This document shows, one piece after another, positions 1 to 7,271 of a DNA stretch of 12,987 bases. The notes under the pieces were generated by a model. That model saw only the letters and a program-made list of their open reading frames with translations, was not told the origin of the DNA and made no database searches. This stretch comes from an uncultured Bacteroidales bacterium. GTDB lineage: Bacteria; Bacteroidota; Bacteroidia; Bacteroidales; Bacteroidaceae. Location: assembly GCA_947367415.1 (NCBI GenBank), contig CANBEE010000054.1, positions 1 to 12,987 on the forward strand. Reading direction: 5' to 3'. Position 1 is the stretch's first letter. Every line of letters begins with the position of its first letter. A program made the position numbers and the translations under genes.

Positions 1-622
1 CACCTTTGATGTCCACGATATGGCCAACAAACAGCAAGCGTCCTTTGGCACGTTCAGGCAAGGGAGTACAAGAATCTATAGTTTGGCGAACAAAAGTGGA
101 CAACGGATTGGGGAGGTTGATTGCAGAAGTAACTTTCCACTCTTCCAATGCGTCAAACGAAAAGGCGTCCATAACAATGGGAGCGTCAACGACTTTCAAG
201 ACACATCGCAACAAATAGGTTTCCAAATTCTTACGATGGACAATCCCATACACTCTGCCATTATGGAAATGCAAAAAAGTCTTCAGCCCTTTGCGATGCG
301 CATAGCCCAAAATAAGCCAATCTTTTATCAGACTCAAAGAAGCCGTCGTACACAGATGGACAGCATCATATTCTCCTTCGTCCATTTGTTTCCATACCTC
401 ACGCACCAAGCGTATATATTCTACAATACCTGTCCAGATACGCACAAATGTGTTTACACCTCTAACATAAGTCTTGCGGTCTAATGCAAAAACGTCTAAT
501 TTTATATCTGAATCTGACGCTACACTCCGATGTTGGGCAACAATAGCCTTTGCCCAAACAGAGATTCCTCCGATGTTATCCCTTGTTATATCACCATATG
601 GTGTACAAAACAGCACTTTCAC
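1..622 (-). CDS. GT4-type (GT-B fold) glycosyltransferase, 3' end outside window
   Basis: This is the N-terminal ~207 codons of a glycosyltransferase that runs off the left edge. Reading the minus strand from 622 gives a protein starting (M)KVLFCTPYGD, followed by NIGGISVWAKAI. That is the first beta strand and Gly-rich loop typical of the GT-B N-terminal Rossmann domain. FLHFHNGR lies near residue 115. The visible part ends in RLLFVGHIVDIKG, the linker and first strand of the GT4 nucleotide-sugar-binding domain (usual form FVGRL..KG; here His replaces Arg). The start is GTG, overlapping the upstream GT2 stop as GTGA, and AAAGG lies about 9 bases upstream. No ATG fits better. It probably adds a sugar to the lipid-linked repeat unit at the cytoplasmic face. 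Donor and acceptor cannot be told from sequence. The family call is firm; the specificity is unknown. Confidence 0.85.
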   Translation of the reverse strand, partial: MKVLFCTPYGDITRDNIGGISVWAKAIVAQHRSVASDSDIKLDVFALDRKTYVRGVNTFVRIWTGIVEYIRLVREVWKQMDEGEYDAVHLCTTASLSLIKDWLILGYAHRKGLKTFLHFHNGRVYGIVHRKNLETYLLRCVLKVVDAPIVMDAFSFDALEEWKVTSAINLPNPLSTFVRQTIDSCTPLPERAKGRLLFVGHIVDIKG

Positions 623-1608
623 AATACGTCGACCTTTGATGTGTTAAAAGAAAAATAGGTATTGTCAAACATCAATGCTGAGAAATCGGCATGGCTAAAA
701 CCTGTATGCGTCTTCACATCCTCCAACAAGCGTCTTAAGATTTGCCACGCAATACGATGCGAGCCAGAATATTGCTTGAAATATTTGAAACACAAGGGGC
801 AGCTAAGCAAACGAATCAAAAGAAAACTTAATGAGGAATAATACAGACGGGCACATACCAAACGGTTATGATAATACATATATACACGTCCCAAACCGCG
901 AGTGTCATTCGTGCGCTTCTGGGAGGATCCTACCTTATGATACACCACTGACTGGGGTACACACATCATTTTCACTCCTTCTTTCTTCATTCTTAAAGAA
1001 AATTCGTAGTCTTCTTCGCCAAAAAAGAAGTCGTTGTACAACAACTCTGCTTGCTCATTTAGTAATGATGTGTGAAAGAATAATGCACATCCAGAGATAA
1101 ACGATATGGTGAATGGCGTATTTCCTACTGCCCCTATATTTTTTTCAGCATAAAGATTCTTTCGCGAACCGAAGGTGAGTTGTCCTCCACTAAACCATAC
1201 TTTGTCTCTTTGTGAATGATAACAAATACAAGGTGAAAGAACCTTGACCTCCTTGTTGTTCTCAGCGAAGGCTACCAACTTACTCAGGAAGTCTGGTTCC
1301 ACCTCAGTATCATTGTTGAGCAACATACAATAATCTGGATTGCGCTGCATTGCCGTTGCAAGTGCCTTGTTATTCCCCACTGCAAAACCATAGTTCGCAT
1401 CCAATGAGAGCAGTTGATATCCCTTTACCACTGGGTTGTCCTGCCCAAATTCGTCTATCCATGCTTGGATACGAGGTACTGAATCATCCGAGGAAGAATT
1501 ATCGGCAATCACAACAAAGTGCGGCTCCGTCATTCTACTCAACGACTCTAAACAAGCAATAGTGTCGTCTGCCCCATTCCAATTAACAAGTATAATAGCT
1601 GTCATCAT
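619..1608 (-). CDS. GT2-family glycosyltransferase (rhamnosyltransferase-like)
   Basis: A GT-A fold inverting glycosyltransferase of about 329 residues. Motifs seen, numbered from the ATG at 1608: NWNG near 9-12, ADNSSSDDS near 35-43 (nucleotide binding), NYGFAVGNN near 72-80, LLNNDTEVEPDF near 96-107 (the DxD-equivalent metal site), and GEEDYEFSLR near 197-206 (catalytic-base region), then VVYHKVGSS. This order is typical of the WbbL/RfbF-like GT2 branch, often rhamnosyltransferases, but the donor is inferred only loosely. The frame extends upstream to a TTG at 1632 that would overlap the polymerase stop; the ATG at 1608 (or the adjacent one at 1605) is preferred because the protein then begins just before the first beta strand. 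It is 13 bases downstream of the polymerase stop and overlaps the GT4 gene by four bases. It likely extends the polysaccharide repeat unit on undecaprenyl diphosphate in the cytoplasm. Confidence 0.9.
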   Translation of the reverse strand: MMTAIILVNWNGADDTIACLESLSRMTEPHFVVIADNSSSDDSVPRIQAWIDEFGQDNPVVKGYQLLSLDANYGFAVGNNKALATAMQRNPDYCMLLNNDTEVEPDFLSKLVAFAENNKEVKVLSPCICYHSQRDKVWFSGGQLTFGSRKNLYAEKNIGAVGNTPFTISFISGCALFFHTSLLNEQAELLYNDFFFGEEDYEFSLRMKKEGVKMMCVPQSVVYHKVGSSQKRTNDTRGLGRVYMYYHNRLVCARLYYSSLSFLLIRLLSCPLCFKYFKQYSGSHRIAWQILRRLLEDVKTHTGFSHADFSALMFDNTYFSFNTSKVDVL

Positions 1609-1621
1609 ACAATCAAAATCA

Positions 1622-2803
1622 CTAAAACTCAATAGCTACGTCACGATAATTCTCTATAAAACGCTCGTGGTACTCGTCAATTTGGGGATTTAATACAGAG
1701 CTATAAGGATAAAATATGTGATACCCCCGCGCATTGGGATATGCATCTGACAAATCTCTGCCATAGTAATAATAATAATTGAATCCCATCACAAGAAATG
1801 CAACCAAGCACAATAGATAGCTGACTTGATAGTCCCTAAATTTCCAATACAACGTTCTATATATTGTATTCACCGAATAAACTAAAATGAAAGGAACGAA
1901 GTAGTTGATAAATCGGCTGAAGACACCAATGTTCATGGCCAAAGCATATATGACCACAGTACCCATCATGAGCGGACTGAAGTCGTACTTTTCCGTAATC
2001 AGATGTTTCTCACGCAAGTAAATAAAAATAAATATTGGGAAATAGTGTAACAACTCAGATATGATACCCATCACATTACGCATCTCCTCTATGTAACCTC
2101 CAATGAGCCATGTCAACTGGCGATTCAAACCGAACAAACTTAACACAAGCATGGGCACATTCACTATTCTCACAGCAACCACAATAGCCAATAATATCAA
2201 TACTTCCCATTTCCAAGAAGGTCGTTTGAATAGGAGTAAGAAGGGCAGCACTAGCATAATGGCAGCCGAGTAGTGAATAAAAAGACTGATCACGCACATC
2301 GGGAAGTAGAGCAACCATCTCTTTTCCATTAGAAATGATGTAGATAGCAAAAGCACACATATGCACAGCGACTCGCGCATGACCTCCATATTGAAGTAGC
2401 AAAAGTAGCTGATATAGTACAGCAAAATGGCAGAGAAATAATACTTTGGGCAATACTTACGAAAGAACCAAAAGAATGTGCAATTGACTATGATGGCATG
2501 CATTATTTGCAGCGTGGTGAAGTCATCATATATACTTCGAGCAATTGCTGAGAAGATGTACCACAAGGGATTATAAGTAGCCGTGGCGAAATCAAAATAC
2601 TTGAGCTCGTCCAATTTGGGCCACTCATAGAACAAACTCATATATATCAACGTATCCCCCCCCACACGATAGCGCAATCCTGCGAAAAGGATTAGCACTA
2701 CCAAACTAAAATAGTACCACCCCTTTTCACCGCCAGATTTGACCATCCAATCGTATTTAACAACCGGTATCAGCAGCAGTATAAATACGACAAAGTATAT
2801 CAC
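1622..2803 (-). CDS. EpsG/Wzy-type polysaccharide polymerase, multi-pass membrane protein
   Basis: A 393-residue integral membrane protein with roughly ten or more hydrophobic segments, beginning at residues 2-16. EpsG-family hallmarks are visible: AGLRYRVGGDTLIY at 41-54, YFNMEVMRESLCICVLLLS at 136-154, and FIHYSAAIMLVLPFL at 175-189. The cytosolic or periplasmic tail after about residue 345 is hydrophilic. Family knowledge puts it in the inner membrane, polymerising flipped undecaprenyl-linked repeat units in the periplasm with its Wzz partner. The start is GTG at 2803, overlapping the Wzz stop as GTGA. The next Met (residue 20) would remove the first membrane segment, so GTG is preferred. 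The DNA is AT-rich (two sampled 60-base lines contain 20 and 22 G+C). A run of eight G on the coding strand encodes V47-G48-G49-D50. An O-antigen ligase is a less likely alternative. Confidence 0.85.
   Translation of the reverse strand: MIYFVVFILLLIPVVKYDWMVKSGGEKGWYYFSLVVLILFAGLRYRVGGDTLIYMSLFYEWPKLDELKYFDFATATYNPLWYIFSAIARSIYDDFTTLQIMHAIIVNCTFFWFFRKYCPKYYFSAILLYYISYFCYFNMEVMRESLCICVLLLSTSFLMEKRWLLYFPMCVISLFIHYSAAIMLVLPFLLLFKRPSWKWEVLILLAIVVAVRIVNVPMLVLSLFGLNRQLTWLIGGYIEEMRNVMGIISELLHYFPIFIFIYLREKHLITEKYDFSPLMMGTVVIYALAMNIGVFSRFINYFVPFILVYSVNTIYRTLYWKFRDYQVSYLLCLVAFLVMGFNYYYYYGRDLSDAYPNARGYHIFYPYSSVLNPQIDEYHERFIENYRDVAIEF
2656..2663 (-). repeat. Homopolymeric G8 tract in the polymerase gene
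   Basis: Eight C on the plus strand (eight G on the coding strand) at codons 47-50 of the polymerase. It is the longest G/C homopolymer noticed in the window. The gene is in frame at this tract length; gain or loss of one base would truncate the protein after about 50 residues. A weaker run of six lies in the Wzz gene at 3654-3659. Confidence 0.9.
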
Positions 2804-3906
2804 TTCTTCGACTTAAATAGTTTTCGATAAACATTGGCAAAAGGCTCCTTTAGTAATACGTATGCTACTGCTAGCACACCACCAAAGAATGTATATAATA
2901 TCAGGACCATCGATCTACGCATTGACGAAGGCATTGCAGGTACAGCAGCCGGTTTCAAGGTAACAAACACGGGCGTATACTCCTGTACCTTGGCCTGAGC
3001 TAACATCAACTGTTGTGCCCATTGGGTATAGAGCGTATTTTTCAAGTCTTTGTCGGCCTCTAGACGCTCTTTCTCCACTAAGAAGCGCTCTTGTGTTACA
3101 TTCCTGTTACGGTCTACATACGATGCATACGTCTCTTGTGCCTTCTCATAATCAGCCTTCGACTTCTGATAGAGCTTTTCTATATATGCACAGTCGTCCA
3201 CCACCTTCTTGGTGCGGTATGCTGTAATCTGATTTTGCAGACGATACATGATGGTATCTACCATGGTGGCTGCAATCAGCGGGTCTTGATCTGTAAACGA
3301 AAGCGTTATCACATTCGTCTTCTTATCTACAAAGATAGTGACAGCACCACTCAGATTCTCTATCATCAGCATCTGCTTCTCTGACAAGTTATAAGGGTCA
3401 AACACGGCAGGGTTTCCTGTCTGCTTTTTTGACGAGAAGAGTTTCAGCACCCCTTTTATAGCCTTCTTAGGGGCGGATTTCAGCACTCCCACCCAATTTT
3501 TCTTTTGCAGTTTATCCGCATAATAGAAATAGGTAGTATCTACCATTCCATCCTGCGATTTTACATTGACGTCAAACAAGGCCGACATGAAGGGCAATGA
3601 CTGTACGATGTCTGGATAGAGTAACGGATAGATGGCATCATCTCCCCCCACACTACCCAAGTCAAGACCTACCATAGAGGCCAAGGATCCCAATCCGCCA
3701 CTCATAATGGAGGAGTTTGACGACTCTGGAGCTACGACAACCTGAGCGGTATACTCTTTTATCATGGAAAGGGCCATGACGAGTCCGAGAAGCATAAAGC
3801 ATATAGTGACCTTAAGTATAAACTTCCACTTAGCTAACACCTTGCCTACCAGCTGCAGTAAATCGGCTTCCTTTAGTAGCGGTTTCTTTATATTCAGCTC
3901 TTCCAT
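2800..3906 (-). CDS. Wzz-family chain-length determinant / polysaccharide co-polymerase
   Basis: A 368-residue inner-membrane protein with the Wzz layout. There is a short cytoplasmic N-terminus, a membrane segment near residues 30-48 (LKVTICFMLLGLVMALS), and a periplasmic domain with a long charged helical or coiled-coil stretch near 225-312. A proline-rich LKPAAVPAMPSSMRR precedes the second membrane segment near 333-352, and a basic tail ends the protein. There is no Walker A or B motif and no Tyr-rich tail, so the BY-kinase domain fused in Gram-positive-like or Wzc proteins is absent. It would set chain length and couple the polymerase to export. The frame extends to an ATG at 3939 overlapping the export gene; ATG 3906 (MEELNIKK) is preferred because it gives a normal N-terminus and a 19-base gap. 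It overlaps the polymerase start as GTGA. Family call strong; exact start less so. Confidence 0.88.
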   Translation of the reverse strand: MEELNIKKPLLKEADLLQLVGKVLAKWKFILKVTICFMLLGLVMALSMIKEYTAQVVVAPESSNSSIMSGGLGSLASMVGLDLGSVGGDDAIYPLLYPDIVQSLPFMSALFDVNVKSQDGMVDTTYFYYADKLQKKNWVGVLKSAPKKAIKGVLKLFSSKKQTGNPAVFDPYNLSEKQMLMIENLSGAVTIFVDKKTNVITLSFTDQDPLIAATMVDTIMYRLQNQITAYRTKKVVDDCAYIEKLYQKSKADYEKAQETYASYVDRNRNVTQERFLVEKERLEADKDLKNTLYTQWAQQLMLAQAKVQEYTPVFVTLKPAAVPAMPSSMRRSMVLILYTFFGGVLAVAYVLLKEPFANVYRKLFKSKK

Positions 3907-3925
3907 ACCTCTTATATATTTTTCA

Positions 3926-6409
3926 TTAGCGGAACACATTAATCAAAGCTAATACCACGGTAGCCAATGACGCGGCTGTCGAACTCAAACTTAGGATTTC
4001 ACTGGCTGACATGCCATCCTTTTCCTCTTTTGCAGGTACTACCACTTCGCAACCTGGTTCTACTACCTTTCGACTCCAACGGTTAGCTTTCGACACCGTA
4101 CCGTTCATATATACGATATACACGTTCGATTTGCTGGCATTTTCATTGTATCCACCTGCTTGGTTCACGTAATAGTTCAAACGCTTTCCTTGATTATAGG
4201 CAATGGTGTTGGCATACATGACCTCACCGCTTACCTTCACTGTATTGGAGAACTGCGGTATTATCAGTCGGTCACCGTCACGTAGGGTGATATCGGCATC
4301 TGAACCAGGCTTGTCTAATGCTTTGTCCAACTCAATACCTACCGGATAGGTCGTTTGGCTCATCATGTTACGGCGTATGGCCACCGAGTCTTTCTTGTTT
4401 TCGGCCATCTGGATAGCCGCTTCGATGGTAGATTCCAAACGCATCTTTTCTTCCTCGGTCATCGTACGTTCCAAGCGCGCTCCCTTAATATTAGCTTGCG
4501 GTGTAAGACCGCCGGCATTAGCCACCAACTCACTCAATCGCTGGTTCTTCTTTTCCAGTGCATAGGTGCCTCCAAAAAGCACTTCACCTTCAATGGTCAC
4601 ATTCTCCTGCTCGTGATAACCGGGACTCTTGCGCACATACACCTCGTCGAAGGGCATCAAGGTGAAGTTGGGATTACCTTCTACAACGAGACCATCGCTG
4701 ATGGAGAACGAATAGGTGTATGATATGGTGTCGCTTGCTGAGGTTGCTCTTGAGTCTTTCACTCGGCGGGCCACATCGACCTTGGCCGTTGATGCAGCCT
4801 CATTGAGTCCTCCGGCATTTACGATAAAATCCTCTACGGACATGTTGTCGACATACTGATAGGTTCCAGGGAAGGCTACTTCACCGAAGATGGTCACTGT
4901 CTGTACTTCCTGCATATCGAATAGGCTGGGAACAAGCAGCACATCGTTTTTGCGCAGGGGCACATCGGGGATGGTACCGTTCATCAGCTGCTCGAGGTTA
5001 ATGGCCAGGTTCTCCATCGTATTGTTGGGATTCCGGCGATTTAGGATAGCACGATTGAGGAAAGCTTCATCCTTCAATCCGCCTGCACTCTCTATGAGCT
5101 GCTTCACGGTATTGATGCGTCCATTCATCTGGAACATTCCGGGACGATATACCGCTCCCTTCACCTCGACCATATTAGCAAAGGTCGGCATGATGGAGTC
5201 AACGGACACCGAGTCGCCATCGGCCAGAATAAAGTTTTGCTGCTCGGCTGCATCAAGCGTATAGATCTCACGTTCGCGCTTTCCGTTGCGGATCAAGCGT
5301 ACATCTTCTTTATAGGCGTTGCCCGAGAGACCACCCGCATATTTCAGAAGTTGTGCCACAGACTCGTCATCTAGCATTTCATAATACATGGGACGCTTCA
5401 CATTGCCTGTCACGCTCACCAGATTCTTGTAGGCGTCTACCGTGACCACATCATTATCCTCGAGGCGTATGCCCTTGTCGGAATTCCCGTTGAGGATGAA
5501 GTCATACACGTCATACGTAGCCACGAGCTTATCGGCACGATAGACCTTAACTTCACGCAGAGTTCCCACTTCGTTGACGCCTCCGGCCTGGTACAATGCA
5601 TTGAAGATGGTTGCAAACGACGACATTGTGTAGGTACCAGGGTTCTCCACCTCACCCATTACATGCACCTGTATCGTGCGGTTCTGTGCCAATGAGAGGC
5701 GTATGTTTGAGTTGGGCTCATCGCTGTTGATGCCCGAATATATCTGACCGAATTGCTCCTTGAGGTATTTGTTGGCCTGCGTCACGGTGAGTCCACTGAG
5801 GTGTACTGGCCCGAGGTTCTCCACATAGATATTGCCGTCGGGCGAAATGGTCTCCTGAATATTCGACTGCGAAGCTCCCCATATATCAATAGCCACTTCA
5901 TCGCCAGGGCCAAGTCGATAGTTGGCCGGTGTGGGCAGGTTGTAGCTGGCTTCAAAGGCAACGTTCTTATTCTGGAACAGTCGGTGTCCGAAAATTTCCT
6001 TCTTGCCCTGCTGCTCCATCATGTACATCATGGTCGAGTCTGGGAAGAGGAATTCCATCTCTCCCATCATCATTCCCTCGCGTTCCGTAGCATTGAGCTT
6101 GCTCTTACCCTCCTTGTCACTCTGCAACTCAATAGCACCATTCTTCTTGGGTGCGGTACGGGTGCGTTTTTTCTCGGTCATCGAGGCGCCTATACCAGAG
6201 GTCTTCTGGTTTTCCATTTTGCGCTTGATGCGGTTGACCTGATCCATGGTAACACCCCTCCGCAAGAGGTCTTTGGCTATCTGTTGCTGACTATCGCCCT
6301 TTTCCTGGGCCGCCATCACGTATTCTATCACTTGGTCATCGTTCATCTTCTGTGCCGATGCTATCTGCACGCAGAAAAGGAGTAAAACGAGTATCGGGAG
6401 TTTTCGCAT
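3926..6409 (-). CDS. Wza-like polysaccharide export protein with six SLBB-type repeats
   Basis: An 827-residue exported protein. Residues 1-19 form a signal peptide ending ASA|Q, which looks like signal peptidase I cleavage; no convincing lipobox is seen, unlike classical Wza. A helical, charged region follows at 25-115 (DDQVIEYVMAAQEKG, DLLRRGVTMDQVNRIKRKM). The Poly_export domain is at about 160-240 (YRLGPGDEVAIDIWG at 164-178). Six SLBB-like units begin near 246, 331, 414, 504, 603 and 723, most with the pattern hhGEV..PGTY...hhxxAGGh. A hydrophobic helix lies near 802-825 at the C-terminus. The protein is expected to form the outer-membrane/periplasmic export channel for the polymer made by the neighbouring genes. 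ATG start; 16 bases after the sugar transferase stop. Large multi-SLBB versions of Wza are known in Bacteroidota. Confidence 0.92.
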   Translation of the reverse strand: MRKLPILVLLLFCVQIASAQKMNDDQVIEYVMAAQEKGDSQQQIAKDLLRRGVTMDQVNRIKRKMENQKTSGIGASMTEKKRTRTAPKKNGAIELQSDKEGKSKLNATEREGMMMGEMEFLFPDSTMMYMMEQQGKKEIFGHRLFQNKNVAFEASYNLPTPANYRLGPGDEVAIDIWGASQSNIQETISPDGNIYVENLGPVHLSGLTVTQANKYLKEQFGQIYSGINSDEPNSNIRLSLAQNRTIQVHVMGEVENPGTYTMSSFATIFNALYQAGGVNEVGTLREVKVYRADKLVATYDVYDFILNGNSDKGIRLEDNDVVTVDAYKNLVSVTGNVKRPMYYEMLDDESVAQLLKYAGGLSGNAYKEDVRLIRNGKREREIYTLDAAEQQNFILADGDSVSVDSIMPTFANMVEVKGAVYRPGMFQMNGRINTVKQLIESAGGLKDEAFLNRAILNRRNPNNTMENLAINLEQLMNGTIPDVPLRKNDVLLVPSLFDMQEVQTVTIFGEVAFPGTYQYVDNMSVEDFIVNAGGLNEAASTAKVDVARRVKDSRATSASDTISYTYSFSISDGLVVEGNPNFTLMPFDEVYVRKSPGYHEQENVTIEGEVLFGGTYALEKKNQRLSELVANAGGLTPQANIKGARLERTMTEEEKMRLESTIEAAIQMAENKKDSVAIRRNMMSQTTYPVGIELDKALDKPGSDADITLRDGDRLIIPQFSNTVKVSGEVMYANTIAYNQGKRLNYYVNQAGGYNENASKSNVYIVYMNGTVSKANRWSRKVVEPGCEVVVPAKEEKDGMSASEILSLSSTAASLATVVLALINVFR

Positions 6410-6425
6410 ATTGTATATTTCTTCG

Positions 6426-7070
6426 TTAGAATTTCTTACCGCTGATTATCGAGAATGCAGTCTTGCAAATTATCACCAAGTCGCCCCACAACGAGCGTGT
6501 TGTCAGATATTCCAGGTCCATATCCAGACGGATGAGCATCTTCTCCATCGTGTCGGTATATCCGTTGTAGAGGGTTGCCTGTGAGGTCAGGCCCGGACGC
6601 ATCTTATAGATGTGTATATAATTGGGGTTGACTTCCATAATCTTGTCAATGAACACCTGACGCTCGGGGCGGGGACCGACGAGCGACATATCGCCATTCA
6701 GCACATTGAACAGTTGGGGGAGCTCATCGAGGTGATGGTCGCAGAGGAATCGGCCTACCCTTGTCATCTGCTCCTTGCGTTCCTCTTCCGTGCGGGGAAT
6801 GCCATTCTTCTCGGCATCCTTCTTCATGGTACGAAACTTATAGATGGTAAAGGTCTTCCCCTTATACCCTATTCTCTCCTGCTTGTAGATAACACTTCCA
6901 CCCGCCAGCCATATCACCAGGAACACAATCAGGAACACGGGCGAGAGTATCACAATGCCGCAGAGTGCTGCGACAAAGTCGGCCAATCGCTTCAGGAATC
7001 GCTCGAAACCAGACATAGCATCCTTGTATTCCGACACTGCTATGCTTGCCTGAGAATGAAAATCTCTCAT
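6426..7070 (-). CDS. Undecaprenyl-phosphate sugar-1-phosphate transferase (bacterial sugar transferase family)
   Basis: A 214-residue monotopic phosphoglycosyl transferase that would start repeat-unit synthesis by moving a sugar-1-phosphate from a UDP-sugar to undecaprenyl phosphate. Visible features: one hydrophobic re-entrant segment near residues 32-57, YKFRTMKKDAE near 77-87, and LDELPQLFNVLNGDMSLVGP near 114-133. The last holds the Asp-Glu catalytic pair (D115/E116) and is followed directly by Arg-Pro-Glu. MRPGLTSQATL lies near 157-167. The length matches the short PglC/WcaJ-C-domain form without the extra N-terminal membrane domain. The frame reaches a TTG at 7082, but ATG 7070 is the better start. 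It is the first gene of the polysaccharide operon, with a good -7 box about 93 bases upstream. The sugar transferred (Glc, Gal or an N-acetyl-amino sugar) cannot be decided here. Confidence 0.93.
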   Translation of the reverse strand: MRDFHSQASIAVSEYKDAMSGFERFLKRLADFVAALCGIVILSPVFLIVFLVIWLAGGSVIYKQERIGYKGKTFTIYKFRTMKKDAEKNGIPRTEEERKEQMTRVGRFLCDHHLDELPQLFNVLNGDMSLVGPRPERQVFIDKIMEVNPNYIHIYKMRPGLTSQATLYNGYTDTMEKMLIRLDMDLEYLTTRSLWGDLVIICKTAFSIISGKKF

Positions 7071-7162
7071 ATAATTGTGCAATCAGATAGATATAATATA
7101 TAATAGGAACGTAGCACCTATGGGTTTATTGTTCCTTAACCGCTATTTTTTAATTTAGTGCA

Positions 7163-7195
7163 CAAAGGTATGACATTTTCTGCTCATAACAATAA
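7163..7195 (-). promoter_or_regulatory. Bacteroidota-type promoter for the polysaccharide operon
   Basis: On the minus strand, TACCTTTG (7170-7163) matches the Bacteroidota -7 consensus TAnnTTTG exactly. A TTATTG (7195-7190) lies 19 bases upstream as a candidate -33 element. Predicted transcription begins near 7157, giving a leader of about 85-90 nt before the ATG at 7070. The leader is AT-rich; I see no terminator-like hairpin in it. The fabD promoter is interleaved with this one on the other strand. Confidence 0.6.
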
Positions 7196-7211
7196 AAAAG
7201 TGTTATCTTTG
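7176..7211 (+). promoter_or_regulatory. Bacteroidota-type promoter for fabD
   Basis: TATCTTTG at 7204-7211 is a perfect TAnnTTTG -7 box. The sequence TTTTCTG at 7176-7182, about 21 bases upstream, is a weak -33 candidate. Transcription would start near 7217, leaving about 55 nt before the fabD ATG. The -33 region lies between the -7 and -33 elements of the divergent polysaccharide promoter. Confidence 0.6.
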
Positions 7212-7271
7212 CGTCTTGATTTTAGAAAACAACCTATAACCTTAACGTAAGAGACTAAACAAGACTGAATT

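Noticed and set aside
20..484. A 154-codon plus-strand open frame at the left end
   Set aside because: Antisense to the partial GT4 gene, whose minus-strand translation has clear family motifs.
1609..1632. Extended start of the GT2 gene at 1632
   Set aside because: The codon is TTG and the extra residues precede the first beta strand of the fold; ATG 1608/1605 gives a normal N-terminus.
1768..1783. AAT-type triplet run near 1768-1783
   Set aside because: It encodes five consecutive Tyr in the polymerase tail; slippage by triplets would not change frame and the run is short.
5753..6385. A 210-codon plus-strand open frame opposite the export gene
   Set aside because: Shadow of the signal peptide, helical region and Poly_export domain coding sequence; low-complexity Leu/His-rich translation.
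7071..7082. Extended start of the sugar transferase at 7082
   Set aside because: The codon is TTG; an ATG four codons later at 7070 is preferable.
7106..7135. GGAAC...GTTCC inverted repeat in the polysaccharide operon leader, considered as an invertible promoter border or riboswitch stem
   Set aside because: Only five base pairs around a 20-base interval, and it does not flank the promoter, so neither a recombinase site nor a stable structured leader is supported.
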